This document shows positions 1 to 8,864 of a stretch of DNA of 64,000 nucleotides, one piece after another. The DNA is from Actinomycetales bacterium. GTDB taxonomy: Bacteria > Actinomycetota > Actinomycetes > S36-B12. The stretch's first letter is position 1; the number at the start of each line of letters is the position of its first letter. Where the stretch lies: positions 124,001 to 188,000 of the forward strand of contig JAGWXF010000002.1 in assembly GCA_018970025.1 (NCBI GenBank). The letters run 5' to 3'. The notes under the pieces are model-generated. The model did not search any database. It saw only the letters and a program-made list of their open reading frames with translations, and was not told the origin of the DNA. A program made the position numbers and the translations under genes.

Positions 1-812
1 TCGACTACCCAGACCCGACCCTGCGCGGCCACTCCATCGAGTTCCGCATCAACGGCGAGGACCCGGGCCGCAACTTCCTGCCCGCCCCCGGCTCCCTGGC
101 TGTCTGGCGGCCGCCCAGCGGCCCCGGCATCCGCGTCGATGCGGGCTTCCAGGCCGGGGACGTCATCGGCGGCAACTTCGACTCGCTGCTGGCGAAGCTG
201 ATCGTGACCGGGCGCGACCGCACCGAGGCCCTGGAGCGATCACGAAGGGCCCTGGACGAGTTCGAGATCGACGGCATCGCGACGGCCCTGACCTTCCACC
301 GGGTGGTCGTCCGCGACCCTGCCTTTGCCCCGGCAGACCCCGACCAGGCCTTCAGCGTCCACACGCGCTGGATCGAGACCGAGTTCGACAATCGGATCCC
401 CGCCTACTCCGGCGTACCTGGGGAGGTCGATGATCCGGCGGCCCGCCAGGCCGTTGTCGTGGAGGTCGGCGGCAAGCGCATCGAGGTCTCCCTGCCCGGC
501 GGATTCGCCCTCGCGACATCCGGTGGCACGGGCGGGTCAGGGGCGGCCGCGCCGAGGAAGCGAGCCGCCAAGAAGGCCGCAGCCACGGCCTCCGGCGATG
601 CGGTGACCGCCCCGATGCAGGGCACCATCGTGAAGGTCGAGGTGGCCGAGGGCCAGCAGGTGCAGGCAGGCGACCTGATCGTGGTGCTCGAGGCCATGAA
701 GATGGAGCAGCCGCTGACCGCACACAAGGCCGGCACGGTCACCGGCCTCGCAGCCGAGAAGGGTGCGACCGTGTCGACCGGGACGGTCCTATGCGAGCTG
801 AAGGACGCCTGA
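1..812 (+). CDS. Acetyl/propionyl-CoA carboxylase alpha subunit, C-terminal part (5' partial)
   Basis: This is the last 269 codons of a biotin-dependent acyl-CoA carboxylase alpha chain, read from base 3; the ATP-grasp core lies outside the window. The visible part opens with the end of the biotin carboxylase C-terminal domain ([16 protein letters not shown], then [14 protein letters not shown]). An Ala/Lys-rich linker ([11 protein letters not shown]) follows, then a biotinyl carrier domain with the EAMKM motif, whose biotin-accepting Lys is the codon at 699-701. The enzyme carboxylates biotin with ATP and bicarbonate for transfer to acetyl- or propionyl-CoA by a separate beta subunit. The fused carboxylase-carrier layout is the usual actinobacterial one. 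The sequence does not show which acyl-CoA is used. Confidence 0.93.
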   Translation, partial: DYPDPTLRGHSIEFRINGEDPGRNFLPAPGSLAVWRPPSGPGIRVDAGFQAGDVIGGNFDSLLAKLIVTGRDRTEALERSRRALDEFEIDGIATALTFHRVVVRDPAFAPADPDQAFSVHTRWIETEFDNRIPAYSGVPGEVDDPAARQAVVVEVGGKRIEVSLPGGFALATSGGTGGSGAAAPRKRAAKKAAATASGDAVTAPMQGTIVKVEVAEGQQVQAGDLIVVLEAMKMEQPLTAHKAGTVTGLAAEKGATVSTGTVLCELKDA

Positions 813-822
813 TCGCAAGGGG

Positions 823-2160
823 CTAGAAGTCACCTCCCCCGCTGTCGCTGCTGCTGTCGCCGCCCCCGCCGAAGTCGCTGCCGCCGAAGTCCCCTCCTCC
901 GCCGGAGGAGCCCCAGGAGCCGAAGCCGGACGACTCGTGCTGGGTCACCGTCGACGAGGAGGACGGCCCGCCCCACATCACGCTGCCGAGCGAGGTGCCG
1001 ATCAGCGCCCCGCTCATCGAGTCGCCGAAGGTGGAGTAGTAGCCGCCCCCGTACCCCCGGTAGTGCGAGCCGGCCTGCCAGTACGGCACCATCCGGCCGC
1101 TGTCCTGCACCTCGCGGACGAGCGGGTTGCGGCCAGCGGCGACATCGGTCTGGCAGGCCGCGCACATCGGCACATCGCGGGCTGGCAGGCCCGGCGGCTG
1201 CCAGGAGACGTCCGCCACGCTCGGACCATGCCGCGGGTCGACGAAGCAGGGCGGCCGGCGCTGGGGCATCGGCTTGCCGTGCTCGCGGGCATCCGCACAG
1301 GCCAGGAAGTAGCGGCCGTCATCGAGGGCGGAGGTCACCTCGGCGGCGTCCTGCGGGGAGCGCATGCGCATGGCTGCCATCTTCGCGTGGTCATAGGCGT
1401 CCAGGGCCTGCTGCACCTCCTGGCGGGACTCCGCCGGGAGCGCCGGGTTGCTGGTGTCCAGGCCGGCCACCCGCTCGCCGAAGGCAGTGACATCCTCGTC
1501 GATGGCCGTGCGGACCTCGGCGAGGCGTCGCTTGGAGGCTCGCATCCCGCGGATGATGAAGAAGGCCGGCAGGCCGATGAAGATCAGCAGGCACAGCAGG
1601 CCGAACATCAGGCCGATGAGGGTGCCGAACAGCCCGCCACCGGCGTCCGATGACGCCGGCCCGGCCGGGTTGCCGTTGAATCGCTCATCGGTCAGGGCGA
1701 TGAAGCGGGACAGCACGGCTGTCAGCCCATTGGCCTTCTCCTCGCGGAAGGCCTGGGTGGCCAGGTCGCCGGCCTGCTTGCCCGGGTCGGTCGTCCCGGC
1801 CCGGAACTGCTTGCCGACGACGACGCCGTAGATGCCGTTCATCCCGACGGCCTCCTGCAGCCGATCGCGGACATCCTCTGCGCTGCCGCCGGCCTTGGCC
1901 GAGTCGGGCAGCACGGCGATGAACAGGGGCAGGTTGGTGGCGATCGCCTGCGCGTTGAGGGAGTCCAGGTCATCGGAGCTCAGCGCCATCTCCGCGGACG
2001 GATCGCTGTAGACGGCTACCCCGCCCCGCAGGGCGAGGGCCGCGGCGTCCACGGCGTCGGAGGCCCGGGCGGCCGACCCTCCGGCCAGTGCCACGGCAGA
2101 CCCGGCCATCAGCGTGATGGCTCCGAGGAGGACGGCGGACAGTGCTCGGCGCGCGATCAT
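823..2160 (-). CDS. Secreted/membrane-anchored TPM-like protein with Gly/Ser-rich tail
   Basis: A 445-residue protein. An N-terminal signal sequence (RRALSAVLLGAITLMAGSAVALA) precedes an extracytoplasmic region of about 150 residues resembling TPM-type domains. One strong membrane segment follows (LFGTLIGLMFGLLCLLIFIGLPAFFII, about residues 180-206), then a charged cytoplasmic part and a Gly/Ser-rich tail. A CAAC-type cysteine pair lies in the C-terminal half. The open frame runs upstream to 2943, but that extension crosses lpdA and the 17-bp repeats. ATG at 2160 gives the signal peptide at the very N-terminus, so I chose it. Proteins of this layout are common in actinomycetes and mostly uncharacterised; photosystem II repair, known for plant TPM proteins, does not transfer. 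It is divergent from lpdA. Confidence 0.75.
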   Translation of the reverse strand: MIARRALSAVLLGAITLMAGSAVALAGGSAARASDAVDAAALALRGGVAVYSDPSAEMALSSDDLDSLNAQAIATNLPLFIAVLPDSAKAGGSAEDVRDRLQEAVGMNGIYGVVVGKQFRAGTTDPGKQAGDLATQAFREEKANGLTAVLSRFIALTDERFNGNPAGPASSDAGGGLFGTLIGLMFGLLCLLIFIGLPAFFIIRGMRASKRRLAEVRTAIDEDVTAFGERVAGLDTSNPALPAESRQEVQQALDAYDHAKMAAMRMRSPQDAAEVTSALDDGRYFLACADAREHGKPMPQRRPPCFVDPRHGPSVADVSWQPPGLPARDVPMCAACQTDVAAGRNPLVREVQDSGRMVPYWQAGSHYRGYGGGYYSTFGDSMSGALIGTSLGSVMWGGPSSSSTVTQHESSGFGSWGSSGGGGDFGGSDFGGGGDSSSDSGGGDF

Positions 2161-2197
2161 GGGGTCACCGTAGGGCCTGTCGCGTCGCGGCGATCCA

Positions 2198-2299
2198 GGG
2201 GCGTTCAATCGGCGGGGGCGTTCAACCGGCGGGGGCGATCGATCGGCGGGGACATTCGATCGGCGGGGACATTCCATCGACGGGCATATTCGATACGCG
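2198..2299. repeat. 17-bp tandem repeat, six units
   Basis: Six head-to-tail 17-bp units begin at 2198, 2215, 2232, 2249, 2266 and 2283. Unit 1 is GGGGCGTTCAATCGGCG, and the later units drift (GGGACATTCGATCGGCG, GGCATATTCGATACGCG). The array fills most of the divergent intergenic region and ends 11 bases before the lpdA start, so it must contain or abut the lpdA promoter. The putative -10 GAGAAT (2299-2304) starts on the last base of unit 6. Confidence 0.9.
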
Positions 2300-2310
2300 A
2301 GAATGCCCGC

Positions 2311-3747
2311 GTGGGCGGGGTGGTGATCATCGGCGGTGGCCCGGGCGGCTACGAGGCGGCCCTGGTCGCGCGGCAGCTGGGCGCGGAGGTGACCCTCATC
2401 GATCGGGACGGCCTCGGCGGCTCGGCCGTGCTCACCGACTGCGTCCCGAGCAAGACCTTGATCGCGACGGCTGACGTCATGGCGATTGCCGCGCGTTCGC
2501 GCCCCCTCGGCGTGCGTATCGACATCGATGCGCACGGGCCTGATGCGCACGGGCCTGATGCGCACAGGCCCATGGCAGCCCACGGGGCGCTCGCCGTCGA
2601 CCTGGCCGTGGTTAACGCCCGGGTCCGGGACCTCGCCCGTGCCCAGAGCAGCGATATCCGGGACCGGCTCCAGCGCGAGGGCGTGCGCCTGCTGCCCGGC
2701 GTGGGCCGACTGGCCGGGCCGGGCCTGGTCGAGGCAACCGGGCCGGGCGGTGAGCGCAGCGAGCATCACGCCGACACGATCCTGATCGCCACCGGTGCCC
2801 GGCCCCGACTGCTCGCCGACGCGATGCCCGATGGCGATCGGATCCTCACCTGGGAGCAGCTGTACGACCTGCCAGAGCTGCCCCAGCGGCTGATCGTGGT
2901 CGGCTCCGGCGTCACCGGGGCGGAGTTCGCCAGCGCCTATCACGCCCTGGGCAGCGAGGTGGTGCTCGTCTCCAGCCGCGACCGGGTGCTGCCCGGCGAG
3001 GATCCGGATGCCGCGCGGGTGCTGGAAGACGTCTTCGCTCGGCGCGGCGTGCAGGTGCTGCCACGGTCACGGGCCGTGGCCGCGGAGCGGACCGCGAGCG
3101 GGGTGATCGTCCGCCTGCAGGATGGCACGGTCGTCGAGGGCTCCCATGTGCTGATGGCCGTCGGCTCGCTGCCGAACACCGAGCAACTCGGCCTGGCCGA
3201 GGCTGGAGTCGCCGTGGATGACGCTGGCTTCATCACCGTAGACCGGGTATCGCGCACTACCTGCCCCGGCGTCTATGCGGCCGGCGACTGCACCGGCGTG
3301 CTGATGCTGGCCTCGGTCGCGGCCATGCAGGGGCGGATCGCGATGTGGCATGCCCTCGGCGATGCGGTGGCCCCGCTGGACCGGGCCCAGGTCTCCAGCA
3401 CGGTGTTCACCGATCCGGAGATTGCCACGGTCGGGCTGACCCAGCGCGACCTGGACGAGGGCCGCTTCCGCGGCGACGTGGTGCTGCTGCCGCTGGCCAC
3501 CAATGCACGGGCCAAGATGCAGGATCAGCATGACGGGTTCGTGAAGATCCTGTGCCGGCGCGGCTCCCGCATCATCGCGGGCGCGGTCATCGTCGGCGCC
3601 CATGCCAGCGAGCTGATCCACGCCCTGACCCTGGCCGTCGACCGCAAGCTGACGGTCGACGAGCTCGCGCTGACCTACACCGTCTACCCGAGCCTGTCCG
3701 GCTCCATCGCCGAGGCGGCTCGCCGCTTGCACCTGAGCCCGGAGTAG
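2311..3747 (+). CDS. lpdA: NAD(P)H-quinone dehydrogenase, LpdA type
   Basis: A 478-residue flavoprotein disulfide reductase-family enzyme. The FAD-binding GGGPGG is at residues 8-13. The active-site region reads GGSAVLTDCVPSK (about 36-48) instead of the CxxxxC redox disulfide of lipoamide dehydrogenase. The NAD(P) site is VVGSGVTGAEF and the second FAD motif is YAAGDCTG. The single-cysteine DCVPSK pattern and the C-terminal YPSLSGSI match M. tuberculosis Rv3303c, an NAD(P)H:quinone reductase inactive as lipoamide dehydrogenase. An insertion at residues 73-87 (DAHGP twice, then DAHRP) comes from a 15-bp tandem repeat. GTG 2311 puts the Rossmann motif at the N-terminus. No ribosome site is evident and a -10-like GAGAAT ends 6 bases upstream, so the mRNA may be leaderless. 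Confidence 0.9.
   Translation: MGGVVIIGGGPGGYEAALVARQLGAEVTLIDRDGLGGSAVLTDCVPSKTLIATADVMAIAARSRPLGVRIDIDAHGPDAHGPDAHRPMAAHGALAVDLAVVNARVRDLARAQSSDIRDRLQREGVRLLPGVGRLAGPGLVEATGPGGERSEHHADTILIATGARPRLLADAMPDGDRILTWEQLYDLPELPQRLIVVGSGVTGAEFASAYHALGSEVVLVSSRDRVLPGEDPDAARVLEDVFARRGVQVLPRSRAVAAERTASGVIVRLQDGTVVEGSHVLMAVGSLPNTEQLGLAEAGVAVDDAGFITVDRVSRTTCPGVYAAGDCTGVLMLASVAAMQGRIAMWHALGDAVAPLDRAQVSSTVFTDPEIATVGLTQRDLDEGRFRGDVVLLPLATNARAKMQDQHDGFVKILCRRGSRIIAGAVIVGAHASELIHALTLAVDRKLTVDELALTYTVYPSLSGSIAEAARRLHLSPE
2527..2571 (+). repeat. 15-bp in-frame tandem repeat inside lpdA
   Basis: Three units of GATGCGCACGGGCCT (the third with two changes) encode DAHGP-DAHGP-DAHRP. The unit is five codons, so gain or loss of units keeps the frame. 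It lies in a surface-loop position between the active-site helix and the next conserved block of LpdA, where related proteins vary in length. Confidence 0.9.
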
Positions 3748-3788
3748 CACGCGCCGGCATTCGGCCGTCCTGCACGAGCAGGGCGGAG

Positions 3789-3794
3789 TACGGT
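3789..3794 (+). promoter_or_regulatory. Putative -10 of a leaderless promoter for the phosphorylase gene
   Basis: TACGGT ends 6 bases before the GTG start at 3801, and the bases between carry no ribosome site. The spacing matches similar hexamers before deoC, vapB, dacA, the VWA gene and the 62.8-kb SDR gene. No convincing -35 is seen. Confidence 0.4.
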
Positions 3795-3800
3795 CGGGTG

Positions 3801-4613
3801 GTGACCCAGCATCCCGCGACGGTGGAGGCCCAGGCCAGGGCGCAGGAGGCGGCCGCAGCGCTCGCCGAGCAGACAGGCGTGGCATCCCATGCCATCGCCG
3901 TGGTGCTGGGCTCCGGCTGGGAGCCAGCCACCGACCTGCTCGGCACGACGCGGGCCGCGCTGACCGTGACGGACCTGCCGCACTTCGCCCCGCCGGCGGT
4001 CGCCGGGCATGCCGGCCAGGTGCGCAGTATCGATGCCGACGGCACCCCGGTGCTCGCCTTCCTCGGCCGAACCCATCTGTACGAGGAGCGCGGGGTGGAC
4101 GCCGTCACCCACGCGGTGCGCACCGCAGCGGCGGCCGGCTGCCGGGTGATCGTCCTGACCAATGGCTGCGGCGGGCTCGATGCCAGCTGGTCGCCGGGCA
4201 CCCCGGTGCTCATCGCCGACCACATCAACCTGACCGGCATGTCGCCGCTGCACGGAGCGCACTTCGTCGACCTCACCGACCTGTACTCCCCGCGGCTGCG
4301 GGCCCTGTGCCGCCAGGTGGACCCGGGACTGCCGGAGGGGGTGTACGCCCAGTTCCGCGGCCCGATGTACGAGACACCGGCCGAGATCGAGATGGTCCGC
4401 GCCATCGGCGGCACCCTGGTCGGCATGAGCACGGCCATGGAGGCGATCGTCGCCCGGTCGCTGGGCATGGAGATCCTCGGCATCTCGCTGGTGACGAACC
4501 TGGCGGCCGGGATGAGCGGCAAGGCCCTCAACCACGAGGAGGTCCTGCAGGCGGGGCGGCAGGCGGCCGCGCGGATGGGCGGGCTGCTCGCGCAGGTCCT
4601 GCGCCAGGCCTAG
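3801..4613 (+). CDS. punA: Purine nucleoside phosphorylase (trimeric type)
   Basis: A 270-residue enzyme that phosphorolyses inosine, guanosine and their deoxy forms to base plus (deoxy)ribose-1-phosphate. Family marks are GSGW for phosphate binding near the N-terminus, the H of HLYEERG, VLTNGCGG, the FRGPMYETPAEIE block with the purine-site Glu, STAMEAIVA, and VTNLAAG with the purine-selecting Asn. The length is normal for the low-molecular-mass trimeric class (M. tuberculosis DeoD/PunA). The open frame extends upstream into lpdA; GTG 3801 is chosen because it follows the -10-like TACGGT at leaderless spacing. The mutase gene follows 37 bases downstream, so the sugar phosphate can be passed on. 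Confidence 0.93.
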   Translation: MTQHPATVEAQARAQEAAAALAEQTGVASHAIAVVLGSGWEPATDLLGTTRAALTVTDLPHFAPPAVAGHAGQVRSIDADGTPVLAFLGRTHLYEERGVDAVTHAVRTAAAAGCRVIVLTNGCGGLDASWSPGTPVLIADHINLTGMSPLHGAHFVDLTDLYSPRLRALCRQVDPGLPEGVYAQFRGPMYETPAEIEMVRAIGGTLVGMSTAMEAIVARSLGMEILGISLVTNLAAGMSGKALNHEEVLQAGRQAAARMGGLLAQVLRQA

Positions 4614-4650
4614 GCGGCCGACTCGATGAACGTCAAGGGCGGGCGGCCTG

Positions 4651-6405
4651 ATGAATGCTGATGGCGAGCGCGAGCTGGCCGACCTGCGTGCGGTCGCCCG
4701 CGCATGGATGGACGAAGATCCCGACCCGGTCACCCGGGTGACGCTGGCCGAGCTGATCGGGCGCGCCGAGGGACCGGGCACCGGTCATGGGACTTGGCCG
4801 GGCACTGGCACTGGCACTGCTAACGTCGAGGAGGCGATTCGCGAGCTGCGCTCCTGCTTCAGCGGCCGCCTGCAGTTCGGCACGGCTGGCCTGCGCGGTG
4901 CCATGGGGCCTGGGCCCAATCGCATGAACCGGATGGTGGTGCGGCAGGCGGCCGCCGGACTGGCGGCCACCCTTCGCGAGCAGGGCGGGCACACGGTCGT
5001 CATCGGCTTCGATGCCCGCCATCAGTCGGATGCATTCGCGGTCGAGTCCGCGGCCGTGTTCGCCGGGGCCGGGCTGCGGGCTCTCATGCTGCCCCGGGCA
5101 TTGCCGACGCCCGTGCTCGCCTTCGCCGTGCGGCACCTCGGATGCGACGCCGGGGTGATGGTGACGGCCAGCCACAATCCGCCGCAGGACAACGGCTACA
5201 AGGTCTACCTCGGCGACGGCTCGCAGATCGTGCCGCCGGCCGATGCCCAGATCAGTGCGCGCATCGAGGAGTGCGCGAGCCGGCCGCTGTCGCAGATCCC
5301 GCTGGGCGACCAGTGGCAGACCCTGGGCGATGACGTGCTCGCCGACTACATCGCCCAGGCAGCGACGCTCTCCCGCCGACGCTCGGCCCGCCATTCCCGA
5401 GTTGCGTACACGCCCTTGCACGGCGTCGGCGGCGAGGTCTTCGAGGCAGTGCTCCAGGCCGCGGGCCTGCCGGCGGTGATCCGCGTCGAGGAGCAGTTCG
5501 CGCCGGATGCCGACTTCCCGACCGTTGCCTTCCCCAATCCCGAGGAGCCCGGTGCCATGGACCTGGCGATCGCCACGGCCCGGCGCAGTGACGCCTGCCT
5601 CGTCATCGCCCACGACCCGGACGCCGACCGTTGCGCGGCCGCGATCCCCGCTCCCGGCCAGGCCGGCGGCTGGCGCGTGCTGCACGGGGACGAGGTCGGA
5701 TCCCTGCTGGCCTGGTGGCTGGTGTCGCAGCCGCGCACGGGCTCATCGTCGCGGGAGCCTGACGACGACCGAGGCGTGCTCGCCCAGTCGATCGTCTCCG
5801 GCACGATGCTGGCCTCGATTGCCGGGGATGCCGGGGTCGGGTATGCCCAGACCCTCACCGGCTTCAAGTGGATCAGCCGCGTACCGGGCCTGCTGTTCGG
5901 CTATGAGGAGGCCCTCGGCTACTGCGTCGATCCGGCGCATGTGCGCGACAAGGACGGGATCACGGCAGCCCTCGTGCTCATCGAGATGGCCGACGCCCTC
6001 CGCGAGCAGGGCCGCACCGTGCAGGATGCCCTCGACGAGCTCGACCGTCGCCATGGCGTGCATGCGACCGAGCAGCTCTCGATTCGATTCGCCGACCTCA
6101 GCGGGATCGCCGCCGTGATCGACCGACTGCGGGCGCAGCCGCCGGCACTCGTCGCCGGGTCGGCGGTCGAGCGCGTCGATGACCTGTCGCTGGGCGCCGA
6201 CGCACTCCCGCCGACGGACGGGCTGCGGCTGACCCTTGCCGGCGGCGGACGCGTCATCGTCCGGCCGAGCGGGACTGAGCCCAAGCTCAAGTGCTACCTG
6301 CAGGTCATCGAGCCGGCATCCGACGACCTCGCAGGTGCCCGCGACCGGGCTGCCGCCCGACTTCAGGCCCTGCGCGATGCCATGCGCGAGTATCTGACGC
6401 CGTGA
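4651..6405 (+). CDS. pmmB: Phosphohexomutase family protein (PmmB-like; possible phosphopentomutase)
   Basis: A 584-residue alpha-D-phosphohexomutase. Catalytic phosphoserine loop TASHNPPQDNGYKVY (about residues 172-186), metal loop DPDADRC (about 322-328), sugar-binding GYEEALGY, and C-terminal phosphate-binding RPSGTEPKLK (about 537-546). The length and the FGTAGLRG motif place it in the long PGM2/PmmB group rather than short AlgC-type enzymes. The M. tuberculosis neighbour gene is called pmmB for phosphomannomutase. In this window it sits between a nucleoside phosphorylase and deoC, and PGM2-group enzymes can act on pentose-1-phosphates. Conversion of (deoxy)ribose-1-P to the 5-P is therefore a reasonable inferred role. 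A small GGCACT triplet repeat (4801-4818, GTGTGT) occurs near the N-terminus. Confidence 0.85.
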   Translation: MNADGERELADLRAVARAWMDEDPDPVTRVTLAELIGRAEGPGTGHGTWPGTGTGTANVEEAIRELRSCFSGRLQFGTAGLRGAMGPGPNRMNRMVVRQAAAGLAATLREQGGHTVVIGFDARHQSDAFAVESAAVFAGAGLRALMLPRALPTPVLAFAVRHLGCDAGVMVTASHNPPQDNGYKVYLGDGSQIVPPADAQISARIEECASRPLSQIPLGDQWQTLGDDVLADYIAQAATLSRRRSARHSRVAYTPLHGVGGEVFEAVLQAAGLPAVIRVEEQFAPDADFPTVAFPNPEEPGAMDLAIATARRSDACLVIAHDPDADRCAAAIPAPGQAGGWRVLHGDEVGSLLAWWLVSQPRTGSSSREPDDDRGVLAQSIVSGTMLASIAGDAGVGYAQTLTGFKWISRVPGLLFGYEEALGYCVDPAHVRDKDGITAALVLIEMADALREQGRTVQDALDELDRRHGVHATEQLSIRFADLSGIAAVIDRLRAQPPALVAGSAVERVDDLSLGADALPPTDGLRLTLAGGGRVIVRPSGTEPKLKCYLQVIEPASDDLAGARDRAAARLQALRDAMREYLTP

Positions 6406-6454
6406 CTGCCCGACGGTGTCAGCCCGACGACACCGCTGACTCGTGCGCTGGCAT

Positions 6455-6460
6455 TAGGGT
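6455..6460 (+). promoter_or_regulatory. Putative -10 of a leaderless deoC promoter
   Basis: TAGGGT ends 6 bases before the deoC GTG. No ribosome site lies in between. The same hexamer at the same distance precedes the VWA gene at 52457. No clear -35. Confidence 0.4.
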
Positions 6461-6466
6461 GCAGGG

Positions 6467-7411
6467 GTGACGGCGATCAGCCCGAAGGCGATCGGTGCGG
6501 CTGCTTCGAGCGCCGACCTGCGCGCATTCCTGCACGGCCTGCCGGGGGTCGACGAGGTCGGCGCGGCCGGACGCGCCGCCATGCTGGGCACGCGATCGAT
6601 CAAGGCCGCATCGAAGGCCTGGGCCATCGACCTGGCCATCTCGATGGTCGACCTGACCACCCTGGAGGGCATGGATACCCCCGGCAAGGTACGCGCCATG
6701 TGCGCCAAGGCCATGCGGCCGGACCCGAGCGATCCGACGGCGCCTGCCGTCGCGGCCGTCTGCGTCTACGGCGACCTCGTCGCGGACGCCCGTGCGGTCG
6801 TCGGGGATTCCGTGCACGTCGCGGCGGTCGCGACCGCCTTCCCCAGCGGCCGGGCCAGCCTGGAGGTCAAGCTGCTGGACACCGCGCAAGCCGTTGACGC
6901 CGGCGCAGATGAGATCGACATGGTCATCGACCGGGGTGCCTTCCTCGCCGGCGACTACGCGAGGGTCTTCGAGGAGATCACGGCCGTCAAGGCGGCCTGC
7001 GGGCCGGCGCACCTGAAGGTGATCCTGGAGACCGGCGAGCTGCGGACCCTGGACAACGTGCGGCGGGCCAGCTGGCTGGCCATGCTTGCTGGTGCCGACT
7101 TCATCAAGACCTCCACCGGCAAGGTAACCCCGGCGGCGACACCGCCGGTCACCCTGGTGATGCTCGAGGCCGTCCGCGACTTCGCGGCCAGCCATGGGCG
7201 CCGGGTCGGCGTGAAGGCCGCGGGCGGCATCCGCACCAGCAAGGATGCGATCAAGTACCTCGTGCTGGTCAACGAGACAGTCGGCGATGGCTGGCTCACC
7301 CCGGACCTGTTCCGCTTCGGTGCCTCCACCCTGCTCAACGACCTGCTGCTGCAGCGCCAGCGGATGACCACCGGCCACTACTCCGGCCCCGACTACGTGA
7401 CGATCGACTGA
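6467..7411 (+). CDS. deoC: Deoxyribose-phosphate aldolase
   Basis: A 314-residue DERA that splits 2-deoxyribose-5-phosphate into glyceraldehyde-3-phosphate and acetaldehyde. Visible marks are IDLAISMVDLTTLEG, DEIDMVIDRG, KVILETGEL, FIKTSTGK with the Schiff-base Lys (about residue 213) and GVKAAGGIRT with the second active-site Lys (about 248). The length fits the long, animal-like DERA group. GTG 6467 follows a -10-like TAGGGT. The downstream aldehyde dehydrogenase gene starts 10 bases after the stop, consistent with oxidation of the acetaldehyde. The block punA-pmmB-deoC-aldehyde dehydrogenase is a complete purine deoxynucleoside catabolic route. Confidence 0.95.
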   Translation: MTAISPKAIGAAASSADLRAFLHGLPGVDEVGAAGRAAMLGTRSIKAASKAWAIDLAISMVDLTTLEGMDTPGKVRAMCAKAMRPDPSDPTAPAVAAVCVYGDLVADARAVVGDSVHVAAVATAFPSGRASLEVKLLDTAQAVDAGADEIDMVIDRGAFLAGDYARVFEEITAVKAACGPAHLKVILETGELRTLDNVRRASWLAMLAGADFIKTSTGKVTPAATPPVTLVMLEAVRDFAASHGRRVGVKAAGGIRTSKDAIKYLVLVNETVGDGWLTPDLFRFGASTLLNDLLLQRQRMTTGHYSGPDYVTID

Positions 7412-7421
7412 GGACGGGCAG

Positions 7422-8864
7422 ATGACCTTCGAGTACGCACCGGCGCCCGAGTCGCGCTCCGTGGTCGACATCGATGCGTCCTACGGGCTGTTCATCGACG
7501 GGCAGTTCGTCAATCCGATCGACGGCGATCGCATCAAGACGATCAACCCGGCCACGGAGGAGGTCCTTGCCGAGGTCAGCACTGCCGGCCCGCAGGATGT
7601 CGCTGCCGCCGTTGCGGCGGCGCGACGCGCCTACGACGAGGTGTGGTCGGCCATGCCGGGCCGGGAGCGGGGCAAGTACGTCTTCCGCATTGCCCGACTG
7701 CTGCAGGAGCGCTCCCGCGAGCTCGCGGTGCTGGAGAGCCTCGATAACGGCAAGCCGATCCGCGAGTCCCGTGATGTCGACCTGCCCCTGGCTGCCGCGC
7801 ACTTCTTCTCCCACGCCGGGTGGGCCGACAAGCTGGCCTACGCGGGCCTGGGCCCGAGCCCGCGCAGCCTGGGTGTCGCAGCGCAGGTGATCCCGTGGAA
7901 CTTCCCGCTGCTCATGCTCGCCTGGAAGGTCGCCCCCGCCCTGGCGACCGGGAACACGGTGGTGCTCAAGCCCGCGGAGACCACCCCGCTGACCGCCCTG
8001 GCCTTCGCCGACATCTGCCGCCAGGCCGAGCTCCCGCCGGGCGTGGTCAACATCATCACCGGTGCCGGCGAGACCGGCCGCCTGCTCGTCGAGTCGGATG
8101 GGGTCGACAAGGTCGCCTTCACCGGATCGACGGAGGTCGGCAAGCAGATCCAGCGCTCGGTGGCCGGCACGAGGAAGCGGCTCACGCTCGAGCTCGGCGG
8201 CAAGTCCGCGAACATCGTCTTCGACGATGCCCCGCTGGACGAGGCCGTCGAGGGCATCGTGAACGGCATCACCTTCAACCAGGGCCATGTCTGCTGCGCC
8301 GGCTCGCGCCTGCTCGTGCAGGAGTCGATTGCCGAGGAGGTGCTCGATCGGCTGCGGCGCCGGCTGACCACCCTGCGCCTTGGCGACCCGCTGGACAAGA
8401 ACACCGATATCGGGGCCATCAACTCGGCAGCGCAGCTGGCCCGCATCACCGAGCTGGCCGCCAGTGGCGATGCCGAGGGGGCCGAGCGCTGGAGCGCCCC
8501 CTGCTCCCTGCCCGATCGGGGCTTCTGGTTCCCGCCGACGGTGTTCACCGGCGTGACGCAGGCCCACCGCATCGCCCGGGAGGAGATCTTCGGGCCGGTG
8601 CTGTCGGTGCTCACCTTCCGCACGCCCCATGAGGCGGTGGAGAAGGCCAACAACACTCCCTATGGGCTCTCCGCCGGGGTGTGGAGCGAGAAGGGCAGCC
8701 GCATCCTGTGGATGGCCAGCCGGCTGCGCGCGGGCGTGGTGTGGGCCAACACCTTCAACCGATTCGACCCGGCCAGCCCGTTCGGCGGGTATCGAGAGTC
8801 CGGCTTCGGCCGCGAGGGCGGCATCGCGGGCCTGGCGGCCTACCTGCAGGAGGACGATCGCTGA
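7422..8864 (+). CDS. NAD(P)-dependent aldehyde dehydrogenase (acetaldehyde oxidation)
   Basis: A full-length, 480-residue aldehyde dehydrogenase. PWNFPLLM is the substrate and cofactor entry region, LELGGKS carries the general-base Glu (about 257), and FNQGHVCCAGSRL carries the nucleophilic Cys (about 290). The C-terminal NTFNRFDPASPFGGYRESGFGREGG is typical. Position directly after deoC suggests it oxidises acetaldehyde from deoxyribose-5-phosphate cleavage; this is inference, as the family is promiscuous. Its stop overlaps the next start by one base (TGATG), so the truncated paralogue is probably translated by coupling and may be its partner subunit. Confidence 0.9.
   Translation: MTFEYAPAPESRSVVDIDASYGLFIDGQFVNPIDGDRIKTINPATEEVLAEVSTAGPQDVAAAVAAARRAYDEVWSAMPGRERGKYVFRIARLLQERSRELAVLESLDNGKPIRESRDVDLPLAAAHFFSHAGWADKLAYAGLGPSPRSLGVAAQVIPWNFPLLMLAWKVAPALATGNTVVLKPAETTPLTALAFADICRQAELPPGVVNIITGAGETGRLLVESDGVDKVAFTGSTEVGKQIQRSVAGTRKRLTLELGGKSANIVFDDAPLDEAVEGIVNGITFNQGHVCCAGSRLLVQESIAEEVLDRLRRRLTTLRLGDPLDKNTDIGAINSAAQLARITELAASGDAEGAERWSAPCSLPDRGFWFPPTVFTGVTQAHRIAREEIFGPVLSVLTFRTPHEAVEKANNTPYGLSAGVWSEKGSRILWMASRLRAGVVWANTFNRFDPASPFGGYRESGFGREGGIAGLAAYLQEDDR

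Noticed and set aside
2161-2943. Upstream extension of the TPM-like gene to a 706-codon frame
   Set aside because: It runs antisense through lpdA and the 17-bp repeats; the signal peptide begins at ATG 2160.
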